A DNA stretch of 50,578 nt from Gemmatimonadota bacterium. GTDB taxonomy: Bacteria; Gemmatimonadota; Gemmatimonadetes; Longimicrobiales; Gaopeijiaceae. Positions 28,276 to 36,374 of the stretch are shown here, piece by piece. Within the stretch, counting starts at the first letter, position 1; every line of letters starts with the position of its first letter. A program made the position numbers and the translations under genes. The stretch spans positions 1 to 50,578 of the forward strand of contig VXMI01000136.1 in assembly GCA_009841165.1 (NCBI GenBank), written 5' to 3'. Under the pieces are notes generated by a model. It did no database searches, was not told where the DNA came from, and saw only the letters and a list, made by a program, of their open reading frames with translations.

Positions 28276-29661
28276 GTGATCAATTCCAGGTTAGGACTCG
28301 CACTGGCCGTTGCCGGTGCCGTAGTGTTTTCCGGCTGCGCCTCGGGCGGCGGTGGTGGTGGTGGTGCAGGCGGAGACGCCCCGGGCGAAAACGACTACAC
28401 GCGGAGCGCGGAACTGTACCTCACCCAGGCCCAGAGCCTCGGGATGCCGGAGCGGTACACGGACGCGCTGAACGCCGCCATGAACTCGATCATGGACGAT
28501 TCGACGAACGCCCGCGGCTACTTCCTGGCCGCGAGGGCGCAGGTCGGTCTCGCGGACTATGTTGCCGCCGACACCCTCTTCGACGTCGCCCTCGAGCTCT
28601 ACCCCGGCTATGACCAGGAGATCAGGGTCGAGCGCGAAGGGGCGTGGATCACCCTGTTCAACGAAGCGATCGGGCCCCTGGACGCCGGGGACAACGACGA
28701 AGGGATCCGGCTGCTCGAGGCCGCCGAAGTGGTCTTCAACCGGCAACGCCCGGAAGCGCTGATCAATCTCGGGGTCACCTACAACAACGCGGGACGCCCC
28801 GACGACGCCATCGCGGCCTATGAAGCCGCGCTGGAAGTGATCCGCGGACCCGCCATGGAAGCGGCCGACAGTGCGACGGCGGTCGACTGGCAGAGCCGGG
28901 AGCAGAGCGTCACAATGAACATGGCGCTGCTCCTCAGCAATGCGGAGCGATACGACGAGGCGGCTGCGGCCTACGAGGCCTACCTCGCGTCCAACCCGAG
29001 CGACATGTCCGCCCTCGCCAATCTGGCTTCGGTGCTCTCCCAGGCGGGACAGGCCGACTCCGCCCAGGCCATCTACGACAATCTGCTCTCCGCGCAGGGC
29101 CTGGGGATGCGCGACTACTTCAACATCGGGGCGGGGCTGTACAACGCCGAGGTTTACGATCAGGCCGCGGAAGCCTTCAGACACATCGTTGATGTCGCGC
29201 CGGAGAACCGTGACGCGGTGTTCAACCTCGCGCAATCGCTCTACGAAGGCGAAGACTGGGAAACGCTGATTCCGATCGCCGAACAGCTCGTGGAACTGGA
29301 CGGTTACAACTACGACAGCTACCTGATTCTGAGCCGTGCCCTGCTGATGTCCGGGAGCGGCGAGGCCGCCCAGGAAGTGTACAACGTGGGTGAGGGGCTC
29401 GCCTTCCAGCTCGCGAACACCCAGTTCCAACCGCGGACCGATGGCGCTTCGGTCGTGGGAGAGTTCGTCAACAAGACGCTGGAAGCGGGCACTACCGTGA
29501 CGATCCGGGTGCACTTCAACGGCATGGACGGCGCCGAGATCGGGACGACAGACATCCGGGTGGACGCGCCTGCCCAGGAGGCGGCCGAGCTCTTCCGTGC
29601 CGACTTCTCCAGCAACGAGGAAGTCCTCGGATACTACTACGAGGTGATCAGCCCGAACTAG
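28276..29661 (+). CDS. TPR-repeat lipoprotein
   Basis: A 461-residue protein with a lipoprotein signal: a basic start, a hydrophobic stretch and the lipobox FSGC (Cys 21), followed by a glycine run. The rest is made of tetratricopeptide-type helices (e.g. ALINLGVTYNNAGRPDDAIAAYEAAL and ALANLASVLSQAGQADSAQAIYDNLL), with a beta-rich C-terminal part. It is likely anchored to the outer membrane through the Lol/Bam systems encoded upstream; the specific role is unknown. AAGGAGG at 28263-28269 sits 6 bases before GTG 28276, which fixes the start. Confidence 0.8.
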   Translation: MINSRLGLALAVAGAVVFSGCASGGGGGGGAGGDAPGENDYTRSAELYLTQAQSLGMPERYTDALNAAMNSIMDDSTNARGYFLAARAQVGLADYVAADTLFDVALELYPGYDQEIRVEREGAWITLFNEAIGPLDAGDNDEGIRLLEAAEVVFNRQRPEALINLGVTYNNAGRPDDAIAAYEAALEVIRGPAMEAADSATAVDWQSREQSVTMNMALLLSNAERYDEAAAAYEAYLASNPSDMSALANLASVLSQAGQADSAQAIYDNLLSAQGLGMRDYFNIGAGLYNAEVYDQAAEAFRHIVDVAPENRDAVFNLAQSLYEGEDWETLIPIAEQLVELDGYNYDSYLILSRALLMSGSGEAAQEVYNVGEGLAFQLANTQFQPRTDGASVVGEFVNKTLEAGTTVTIRVHFNGMDGAEIGTTDIRVDAPAQEAAELFRADFSSNEEVLGYYYEVISPN

Positions 29662-29697
29662 AGACGCCGCCGCCTCGGGGTTTCCCGGGCAATCCCC

Positions 29698-29770
29698 GCG
29701 GGAGTAGCTCAGTTGGTAGAGCATCAGCTTCCCAAGCTGAGGGTCGCGGGTTCGAGTCCCGTCTCCCGCT
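29698..29770 (+). tRNA. tRNA-Gly (anticodon CCC)
   Basis: A full cloverleaf of 73 bases: acceptor GCGGGAG with CTCCCGC, D-arm GCTC/GAGC, anticodon stem TCAGC/GCTGA with loop TTCCCAA (anticodon CCC, codon GGG), and T-arm GCGGG-TTCGAGT-CCCGT. The discriminator base is T and no CCA is encoded. It lies 36 bases after the lipoprotein gene. Confidence 0.95.
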
Positions 29771-29781
29771 TTGTTCGTCCG

Positions 29782-29811
29782 TTGGCGCGAAACCGGCGGC
29801 GCGCGTACCTT
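29782..29811 (+). promoter_or_regulatory. Possible promoter after tRNA-Gly
   Basis: TTGGCG (29782-29787), an 18-base spacer and TACCTT (29806-29811) are a moderate match to -35/-10 boxes, about 40 bases before the next gene. Confidence 0.35.
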
Positions 29812-29852
29812 ATGGGCGTGCGGTCTCGTTCACTTCAACCGTGGGGGTAGCC

Positions 29853-30725
29853 ATGCGACGCTTTACTTTCTTGCCCGTGCTGCTGTGCCTGACTGTGGTC
29901 GCGCCGACCGGGGCGCAGACCCCCGCCGATGAACTCGAACGCAGGATTCTTGACGCCGATATGTCGGCGGACTTCGACGTGCTCCTCAGAGGCTCGTCGG
30001 CCGCGAGATTGCTCGGGCGCTTCTCCCAGGCCGAGGCGCTGATGGAACGCGCCACGGCGGCGCTGGACCAGGCCACGAACGCCTGGGTGACCGAGAACAT
30101 CTTTTTCGCTCTGGCATCGGGACGGGGCGCCAACGGAATGCAGCGCGCCTTTCGCGAGGCTCAGAGGCGCATACGCATGTCTCCCCAGCAGATCGCGTCG
30201 GTGACCAGCAACTTCCCTTCATTGTTGATCGGAGGGGAGTACGACGAGATGATCCTGAGTTTCAGCGAAGATCACTCCGACCCGGCCTACCGTTGCGCCT
30301 GTCAGGCTGAGAAGGCGTGGGTGCACCGGGTCGCGGGCCGTCAGCACGAGTCCCGCATTCTCTGGGGAGAGCTCGTCGCTGCGTGGGACCGGAATCCGCT
30401 CGAGTTCGACAACCCCGACGCCCAGGCCGAATGGCAGGGCCAGTACGCGCGCAACCTGGCACGCGCCGGCAGAACCGCGGACGCCATGGCCGCGCTCGAT
30501 AAGGCGATGTCGATGGACGTCAGCGACGAAGCCCGGCCCAGCGTCCAGCGCCGGTGGGCCCAGGCGTACGCCGAACTCGGGAACGTGGACCAGGCCGTGG
30601 CGTTGCTCGAGCCCCTTATCGCCAGCTCGACGCTGGTGACCGTCAACAGCCTGGCCACGCGCTACACCTGGGAGCCGGTTCGCAACAACATCGTCTTCCA
30701 GGAGATGCTCTCCCGAAACCGGTGA
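29853..30725 (+). CDS. Exported TPR-like protein
   Basis: A 290-residue protein with a signal peptide (cleavage likely after TGA, residue 21) and helical repeats such as RTADAMAALDKAM and LGNVDQAVALLEPLI. The C-terminal RYTWEPVRNNIVFQEML resembles the closing motif (DPxWDPLRxxPRFQxLL-like) common to TPR and kinase-TPR proteins of Gemmatimonadota. A conserved-looking YRCAC cysteine pair lies mid-protein. ATG 29853 was chosen; a GTG at 29841 would add four residues. The function is unknown. Confidence 0.65.
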   Translation: MRRFTFLPVLLCLTVVAPTGAQTPADELERRILDADMSADFDVLLRGSSAARLLGRFSQAEALMERATAALDQATNAWVTENIFFALASGRGANGMQRAFREAQRRIRMSPQQIASVTSNFPSLLIGGEYDEMILSFSEDHSDPAYRCACQAEKAWVHRVAGRQHESRILWGELVAAWDRNPLEFDNPDAQAEWQGQYARNLARAGRTADAMAALDKAMSMDVSDEARPSVQRRWAQAYAELGNVDQAVALLEPLIASSTLVTVNSLATRYTWEPVRNNIVFQEMLSRNR

Positions 30726-30796
30726 GCGTGCAGCAGCGCACACCGGCACACTAGCGGAGAGAGCCATTTCCCGGCTCAAAGCCGAGGCGCAGGATC

Positions 30797-32119
30797 GTGG
30801 TGCGTATAGGAGAAATCGGGGCGGGTTCGATCGCCGAGGCGCTGGAACTGCGCATCGGGACGCGCATCCTCACGGTAAACGGCGCACGCGTGCGGGACAG
30901 CATCGATTTCCACTTCCTCACGGCCGAGGAGGAGATCGAGCTCGAGGCCGTGGATCCCGAAGGAACCCGGCTCGTCTGCGAGATATCGCGGGATCCGTCG
31001 GAGAGCCTCGGCATCGTGCCGGCCCGAGACACGATCCGCGAGTGTGCGAACGAATGCGTCTTCTGCTTCATCGACGGCAATCCGCCGGGCGCGCGCGATC
31101 CGCTGTGGCTGCGTGACGACGACTTCCGGCTGTCGTTCACCTACGGGAGCTACGTCACGCTCACCAACCTTGGGCCCCGCGGCCTGCAAAGACTGGTGGA
31201 ACAGCGGATTTCGCCCCTCTACGTCAGCGTCCACACCACGAACCCCGAACTGAGGGTCAGGCTCCTCAAGAACGACCGCGCCGGGCTGATCCTCGACCAG
31301 CTTTCCGAACTCCTGTCGGGCGGCCTGGAGCTGCACACGCAGGTCGTCCTGTGCCCGGAATGGAACGATGGCCTGGAACTGGACCGCACGATCCGTGAGC
31401 TGTACGCGCTCGGAGACGGCGTGCTCTCCCTCTCGGTCGTCCCGGTGGGCCTCACCCGCTACAACCTCGGACGCCCGGTACGCCTGTTGGACCGCCGCGA
31501 GGCAGAGATGGCGATTCGCCAGACCGAGGGCATCCGTGCGAGGGCGATTCGAGAGCGGGGGCGACACTGGTGCTACGCCGCCGACGAGCTGTTCCTGATC
31601 GCCGGCCAGGACGTGCCGGCGGCAGGATACTACGACGACTGGCCGCTTCGGGAGAACGGCGTAGGGGCGGTCCGCACGCTCGTCGACGCGTTTCACGCAA
31701 ACAGTGAGAGACTCGTTCCGCTCGCCGGCGTCGACAGGGTGCGCATCGTGACCGGCACTTCGATGTCGCAATACTTCCTGGACTTCGCCCCGGTGGTCGC
31801 CGCAAGGATGGAGTGCGCGGCAGAGGTCGTGGCGGTCGAGAACGGGTACTTCGGGCCATCGGTGACCGTGGCGGGACTACTCCCCGGAACCGACATCCTG
31901 GAGAGCCTGCGGGACCCCAGGCGTGGCGACCTCGTGCTGCTCGCCGCCACGGCTCTCAACGACGACGACGTGTTCATCGACGGCGTGACCCTCCGGGACG
32001 TGAAGGGGAAGCTGGCACCCGCGCGGATCAGTGCGGGCCACGAACTCGTGGAGGCCCTTCTCGCAGGACATGCCGGCGACACCCCACATGTCCGCGCCGG
32101 CGGGAGTGGCCCGACATGA
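30797..32119 (+). CDS. DUF512 PDZ / radical-SAM protein
   Basis: A 440-residue protein with an N-terminal PDZ-like segment (IGEIGAGSIAEALELRIGTRILTVNG) and a radical-SAM-like cluster CANECVFCFID (Cys 83, 87, 90; CX3CX2C), then the DUF512 domain (from about 200) including TGTSMSQYFLDFAP. The reaction is unknown. Immediate linkage to der, plsY and gpsA downstream resembles the arrangement I recall in many Firmicutes, supporting family identity. The GTG at 30797 has a second GTG right after it. It overlaps der by 4 bases (ATGA). Confidence 0.85.
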   Translation: MVRIGEIGAGSIAEALELRIGTRILTVNGARVRDSIDFHFLTAEEEIELEAVDPEGTRLVCEISRDPSESLGIVPARDTIRECANECVFCFIDGNPPGARDPLWLRDDDFRLSFTYGSYVTLTNLGPRGLQRLVEQRISPLYVSVHTTNPELRVRLLKNDRAGLILDQLSELLSGGLELHTQVVLCPEWNDGLELDRTIRELYALGDGVLSLSVVPVGLTRYNLGRPVRLLDRREAEMAIRQTEGIRARAIRERGRHWCYAADELFLIAGQDVPAAGYYDDWPLRENGVGAVRTLVDAFHANSERLVPLAGVDRVRIVTGTSMSQYFLDFAPVVAARMECAAEVVAVENGYFGPSVTVAGLLPGTDILESLRDPRRGDLVLLAATALNDDDVFIDGVTLRDVKGKLAPARISAGHELVEALLAGHAGDTPHVRAGGSGPT

Positions 32120-33429
32120 GCCTTCCCGTGGTGGCGGTGGTGGGCCGCCCCAACGTCGGAAAATCCACGTTCTTCAACCGCGCGATCGGCCGGCCCGTCG
32201 CCATCGTGGACGACGCACCCGGGGTGACCCGGGACCGCAATTTCGCCCGCGCGGAGTGGACCGGCAGGCCATTTTTCGTGGTCGATACCGGAGGCGTAAT
32301 CGAGGGTTCTGACCGCACGATCGATCGGCTGATACGCGAGCAGGCCATGACAGCCGTGGAGGAAGCCGATGTGGTCCTCTTTCTGGTCGACTCCAGGACG
32401 GGTGTGCATCCCCTCGACCAGAGACTGGCGGAAGTCCTGCGCAGAAGTTCCAGGCCCGTCCTCCTGACCGTCAACAAGGTCGACAATCTCCCGCTCGAGC
32501 GCACTCACCTGGACTTCTGGGAGCTGGGAATGGGTGAGCCGCACCCGGTGAGCGCGATCTCCGGCCGGGGATTCGGAGACCTCTTCGACAACATGCTCGC
32601 ACTCCTTCCAGAGGAAGAGGAAGACAGCCACCGCGGCGACCTTCGCGTCGCGGTCATCGGAAAGCCGAACGCGGGGAAGTCCACGCTCGTCAACCGGCTC
32701 TTCGGAGAGGACCGGGTCGTGGTGAGCGAGGAACCCGGCACGACCCGGGACCCCGTCGACCTCACGATGAGGTATCACGGACTGGATCTCACCTTCATCG
32801 ACACCGCCGGGCTGCGGCGTCACGCCCGCATCAAGGACTCGATCGAGTACTACAGCAGCCTGCGTACCGCCCGGGTCGTGAGGGAAGCGGACGTCTGCCT
32901 CGTCGTGATCGACGCGGCCGAAGGCCTGCACGTTCAGGACATCAAGGTGGCGGAGACGGCCTGGGAGGCCGGGTGCGGCGTGGTCGCGGTCTGCAACAAG
33001 TGGGACGCAGTCGAGAAAGAGACGGGGACGGCCGCGGCCTTCCAGCGAGAGGCGGCCCGCCGCGCGCCCTTCCTCAAGCACGTACCGTTTCTGTTCGCCT
33101 CGGCGCTCATCGGATTGCGGGTGCGCAAGACGCTCGATCTGGTGCTCGCGGTCGCAGACAGGCGCGCCGCACGGATCGCCACGCACGAGGTCAACGAGGT
33201 GGTGGAGGAACTCGTGCGGCGGCGTCCTCCTCCGCATGCCAGGGGCCGACCGGTGAGGATCAAGTACGCCACGCAGGCCGACACGCGTCCCCCGACATTC
33301 GTACTCTTCGCCAACATGCCGGACGAGGTTCCGACCAACTACCGCCGGTACCTCGTGAACTCGATGCGGGAACGCTGGGACTTCCACGGCGTACCGTTGC
33401 GGATCAGGGTGCGCAAGAGCAGCCGGTGA
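32116..33429 (+). CDS. der: Ribosome-biogenesis GTPase Der (EngA)
   Basis: Der has two tandem GTPase domains and aids 50S assembly. The 437-residue protein shows the first G1 at VGRPNVGKST (near 8-17) with DTGG and NKVD, and the second at IGKPNAGKST (near 180) with DTAG and NKWD, followed by the KH-like C-terminal domain. The length is typical. It overlaps the DUF512 gene by 4 bases. A 117-base gap precedes plsY. Confidence 0.96.
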   Translation: MSLPVVAVVGRPNVGKSTFFNRAIGRPVAIVDDAPGVTRDRNFARAEWTGRPFFVVDTGGVIEGSDRTIDRLIREQAMTAVEEADVVLFLVDSRTGVHPLDQRLAEVLRRSSRPVLLTVNKVDNLPLERTHLDFWELGMGEPHPVSAISGRGFGDLFDNMLALLPEEEEDSHRGDLRVAVIGKPNAGKSTLVNRLFGEDRVVVSEEPGTTRDPVDLTMRYHGLDLTFIDTAGLRRHARIKDSIEYYSSLRTARVVREADVCLVVIDAAEGLHVQDIKVAETAWEAGCGVVAVCNKWDAVEKETGTAAAFQREAARRAPFLKHVPFLFASALIGLRVRKTLDLVLAVADRRAARIATHEVNEVVEELVRRRPPPHARGRPVRIKYATQADTRPPTFVLFANMPDEVPTNYRRYLVNSMRERWDFHGVPLRIRVRKSSR

Positions 33430-33531
33430 AGTCCGCGCGCCAGACAACCCTCTCTGGATTCACTCGATCTGCAATGGTAACCTCCTAGCATCGGGACTTG
33501 TTGAACGGTCTCGTGGAATCCCGGAACCGAC

Positions 33532-33540
33532 CAAGGAGAG
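33532..33540 (+). promoter_or_regulatory. Ribosome binding site of plsY
   Basis: CAAGGAGAG ends 6 bases before ATG 33547 and fixes the plsY start. Confidence 0.75.
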
Positions 33541-33546
33541 CCTTGG

Positions 33547-34167
33547 ATGATCAGCGCAGTGCTGCTGGTCCTGGCCGCATACGCCGCGGGGGCCATTCCC
33601 GCGTCCCACTGGACGGGCCTCCTGCACGGAAAGGATCTCCGGACGCTCGGCAGCTGCAACCTCGGTGCGACCAACGTGCAGCGCGTGCTCGGCTGGCGGG
33701 CCGCCATCCCGGTCGGCCTCTTCGACGTCTTCAAGGGCTTTGCTCCGGCCTGGTGGTTTCCTCAACTCGACGGCCAGACGGCCTCGTGGTGGGCGATCGT
33801 CTACGGTGGCGCGGCGATCGTCGGCCACTGTTTCTCCTTCTGGGTTCGCTTCCGCGGGGGGAAGGGGGTCGCGACCAGCGCCGGCGTCCTGATCGCCATT
33901 GCCCCCGCTGCAGCGGCCGTCGGCGCGGGCACGTGGCTGATCGTGCTGCTGATCTCGCGCAAGGTGTCGGTCGCCTCGATGGCCGCGGCCGTCTCCGTTC
34001 CGGTGGCGGGCTTCGTCGCGATGCGCGCGGATTCGGAGTTGCTGACGTTCCTGGTGCTGATGGCGCTGTTCGTCGTGTGGGCGCACCGTTCCAACATCAG
34101 GCGTCTTCTCGCCGGCGAAGAACCAGGTATTCATGACGTGCGCGAAGCGGACGGCGGAAGCGCGTGA
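33547..34167 (+). CDS. plsY: Acyl-phosphate glycerol-3-phosphate acyltransferase PlsY
   Basis: A 206-residue multipass inner-membrane enzyme that starts phospholipid synthesis by acylating glycerol-3-phosphate. Three conserved cytoplasmic motifs are present: GAIPASHWTGLLHGKDLR, GSCNLGATNVQRVLG and GHCFSFWVRFRGGKGVATSAG. gpsA follows with a 4-base overlap; the two genes make and use glycerol-3-phosphate. Confidence 0.94.
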   Translation: MISAVLLVLAAYAAGAIPASHWTGLLHGKDLRTLGSCNLGATNVQRVLGWRAAIPVGLFDVFKGFAPAWWFPQLDGQTASWWAIVYGGAAIVGHCFSFWVRFRGGKGVATSAGVLIAIAPAAAAVGAGTWLIVLLISRKVSVASMAAAVSVPVAGFVAMRADSELLTFLVLMALFVVWAHRSNIRRLLAGEEPGIHDVREADGGSA

Positions 34168-35231
34168 TTCCGGACTCGCGGGGCTCGACCGACGGTCGGC
34201 TGCAGGCGGCTGTGGTGGGCGCAGGAGCCTGGGGCACCACCCTGGCCAATCTCCTGGCCGGATCCGGCACCCGGGTTCGCCTGTGGGCTCGCGAGCGTGA
34301 AGTCGCCGAGTCCTTTCGGGAGCGTGGTGAAAACGCACTGTACCTCGAAGGCGTCACGCTCGACCGCCACCGTCTGACGGTGACGAATTCCCTTCCGGCC
34401 GCGCTGGCGAGCGCGGACGTCGTCGTCTGGGTTTGTCCGGTGCAGTACTCGGCCGAGGTCCTCGCGGAGGCAGCTCCACACGTCCCGCCTGGGGCCACGG
34501 TCGTGAGCGCTTCGAAGGGCATCGAGATCACCACGCTGCGCCGCATGGACGAGATCTTCACCGCCTCGTTGCCTGCGCAACAGGCGCATCGGCTTTGCGT
34601 GCTATCCGGGCCGAGTTTCGCTAAGGAGGTGGTGGCGGGGGCGCCGACGGCGGTGGTCGTGGCCAGCAGGGACGAGGAAGCCCGTCTTTCGATCCAGGCC
34701 TTGTTCCAGACCGACCGCTTCCGGGTATACACCAACCCGGACGTCATTGGCGTGGAGCTGGGGGGCGCGCTCAAGAACGTGATCGCCGTGGCAGCCGGGG
34801 TCGCGGCGGGACTGGACCTCGGACACAACGCGGTGGCCGCCCTGATGACCCGCGGGCTGGCCGAAATCTGCCGCCTGGGCGTCGCGATGGGCGCCGAAGC
34901 CACGACCTTCGCGGGGTTGGCCGGGATGGGCGACCTGGTGCTGACCTGTACCGGAGGACTGAGCAGGAACCGAACCGTGGGGTACCGGCTGGGGCGGGGA
35001 GAGAGCATCGGCGAGATCCTCGGGGAAGCCCGCACGGTGGCCGAAGGGGTGGCCACGGTGAGGGCGGTTCACGAACTTGCCCGGAGGCTCGGTGTGGAAA
35101 TGCCCGTGTCCGCCGAAGTCCACGGGATCGTGGCGGAGGGTGCGGACCCGATGGAAGCGCTGCACCGCCTGATGACCAGGGAACCCAAGTCCGAACACCC
35201 GGATATCCTCAGCGTGACAGACCGGAGCTGA
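34164..35231 (+). CDS. gpsA: Glycerol-3-phosphate dehydrogenase (NAD(P)+)
   Basis: Reduces dihydroxyacetone phosphate to sn-glycerol-3-phosphate for phospholipid synthesis. The 355-residue protein has the N-terminal nucleotide-binding loop VGAGAWGTTLANLLAG, the substrate-domain motif GPSFAKEVVAGAPTAVVVAS and the catalytic-lysine region GVELGGALKNVIAVAAGVAAGLDLG. GTG 34164 overlaps the plsY stop. The C-terminal tail is slightly longer than usual. Confidence 0.95.
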   Translation: MIPDSRGSTDGRLQAAVVGAGAWGTTLANLLAGSGTRVRLWAREREVAESFRERGENALYLEGVTLDRHRLTVTNSLPAALASADVVVWVCPVQYSAEVLAEAAPHVPPGATVVSASKGIEITTLRRMDEIFTASLPAQQAHRLCVLSGPSFAKEVVAGAPTAVVVASRDEEARLSIQALFQTDRFRVYTNPDVIGVELGGALKNVIAVAAGVAAGLDLGHNAVAALMTRGLAEICRLGVAMGAEATTFAGLAGMGDLVLTCTGGLSRNRTVGYRLGRGESIGEILGEARTVAEGVATVRAVHELARRLGVEMPVSAEVHGIVAEGADPMEALHRLMTREPKSEHPDILSVTDRS

Positions 35232-35235
35232 AGCC

Positions 35236-35607
35236 ATGGAACCGATCATCAGAAAGACCTACTACTCGATCGGAGAAGTAAGCGATCTGACGGGACTCAA
35301 GCCCCATGTCCTGCGCTACTGGGAAACGCAGTTCGACATCCTCTCGCCGACCAAGAACCGAGGCGGGACCAGGGTCTACCGAAACCGCGAGATCGAGTCG
35401 ATCCTGCTGGTGAAGCACCTTCTCTACGAGAAGCGCTTCACGATCGAGGGCGCCAAGAGGGAGTTGCAGGAGATGCGGGACGGCGAGCGCATGGCCGAAG
35501 TCCGGAAGCTCAACGCCGAGCCCGCCGTCCTCGCCACGATCAAGGAGGGACTGACCGCCCTGCGCGAGGAACTGACCCTTCCGCAGCGTGAGGATCAGGG
35601 CACCTAG
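35236..35607 (+). CDS. MerR-family transcriptional regulator
   Basis: A 123-residue protein with an N-terminal MerR winged helix (YYSIGEVSDLTGLKPHVLRYWETQF, then RGGTRVYRNREIESI) and a short helical tail with no metal-binding cysteines or long effector domain. This short form is common near core genes. It lies 4 bases after gpsA, and its stop overlaps the surE GTG, so it belongs to the same operon. Its target is unknown. Confidence 0.85.
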   Translation: MEPIIRKTYYSIGEVSDLTGLKPHVLRYWETQFDILSPTKNRGGTRVYRNREIESILLVKHLLYEKRFTIEGAKRELQEMRDGERMAEVRKLNAEPAVLATIKEGLTALREELTLPQREDQGT

Positions 35608-36353
35608 TGCGCATCCTCTGCACCAACGACGACGGATACCTGTCGCCGGGGATCCGCATTCTGGCCGAGGCCGCACACGAAATCGGATCGGTCGACATCG
35701 TCGCTCCGGACCGCGAACAGAGCGCTTCGAGCAACGCGCTGACGCTCCACCGCCCGCTGCGAATGCGCAAGACCCACGACGGCACGACCATCGTGGACGG
35801 CACACCCACAGACTGCGTGATCCTGGCCGTCAGCGAGGTGCTGGGAACGCAGCCCGACCTCTGCGTCTCCGGCATCAACTACGGTCCCAACATGGGAGAG
35901 GACGTCCTCTACTCCGGTACCGTCGCTGCGGCCATGGAGGCCACGATCCTCGGCACCCCGTCGGTCGCATTCTCGTACGTGGGCAGCCGGATCGAGGAAT
36001 TGGAAGGATGGCAGCCCATTGTCAGCAGTCTTCTGCGCCAGATCGTGACGAGGGGCATCCCGCCACACGAACTGCTCAACGTCAATCTCCCCGACCTGCC
36101 TCCCGACGAGGTCCGCGGGGTTCGCGTGACCAACCTCGGCAGGCGCCGCTACCGCGACGCCATCACGCGCGCACCGGATCCCTCCGGCCGCGAATACTAC
36201 TGGATCGGCGGCGGGATCATGCACTGGAATGGCGGCCCCGACTGCGACTACCTCGCGGTCGAGGAAGGGTACATCTCCGTGACTCCCCTCCACCTCGACC
36301 TCACGAGCTACAAGCGCCTGGACGAGGTCAGAGGATGGAGTCTGCACCCTTGA
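35607..36353 (+). CDS. surE: 5'/3'-nucleotidase SurE
   Basis: A metal-dependent nucleotidase of stationary-phase survival. The 248-residue protein has the metal-binding TNDDG start (residues 6-10), the loop DREQSASSNALTL and the SGINYGPNMGEDVLYSGTVAAA region of the active site. The length is typical. The GTG at 35607 overlaps the regulator's stop by one base. Confidence 0.94.
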   Translation: MRILCTNDDGYLSPGIRILAEAAHEIGSVDIVAPDREQSASSNALTLHRPLRMRKTHDGTTIVDGTPTDCVILAVSEVLGTQPDLCVSGINYGPNMGEDVLYSGTVAAAMEATILGTPSVAFSYVGSRIEELEGWQPIVSSLLRQIVTRGIPPHELLNVNLPDLPPDEVRGVRVTNLGRRRYRDAITRAPDPSGREYYWIGGGIMHWNGGPDCDYLAVEEGYISVTPLHLDLTSYKRLDEVRGWSLHP

Positions 36354-36374
36354 CCCGGCGCCCGGCGTAAGCCA

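Noticed and set aside
31693-33447. A 584-codon open frame on the minus strand.
   Set aside because: It is antisense to der and DUF512, both of which are certain.
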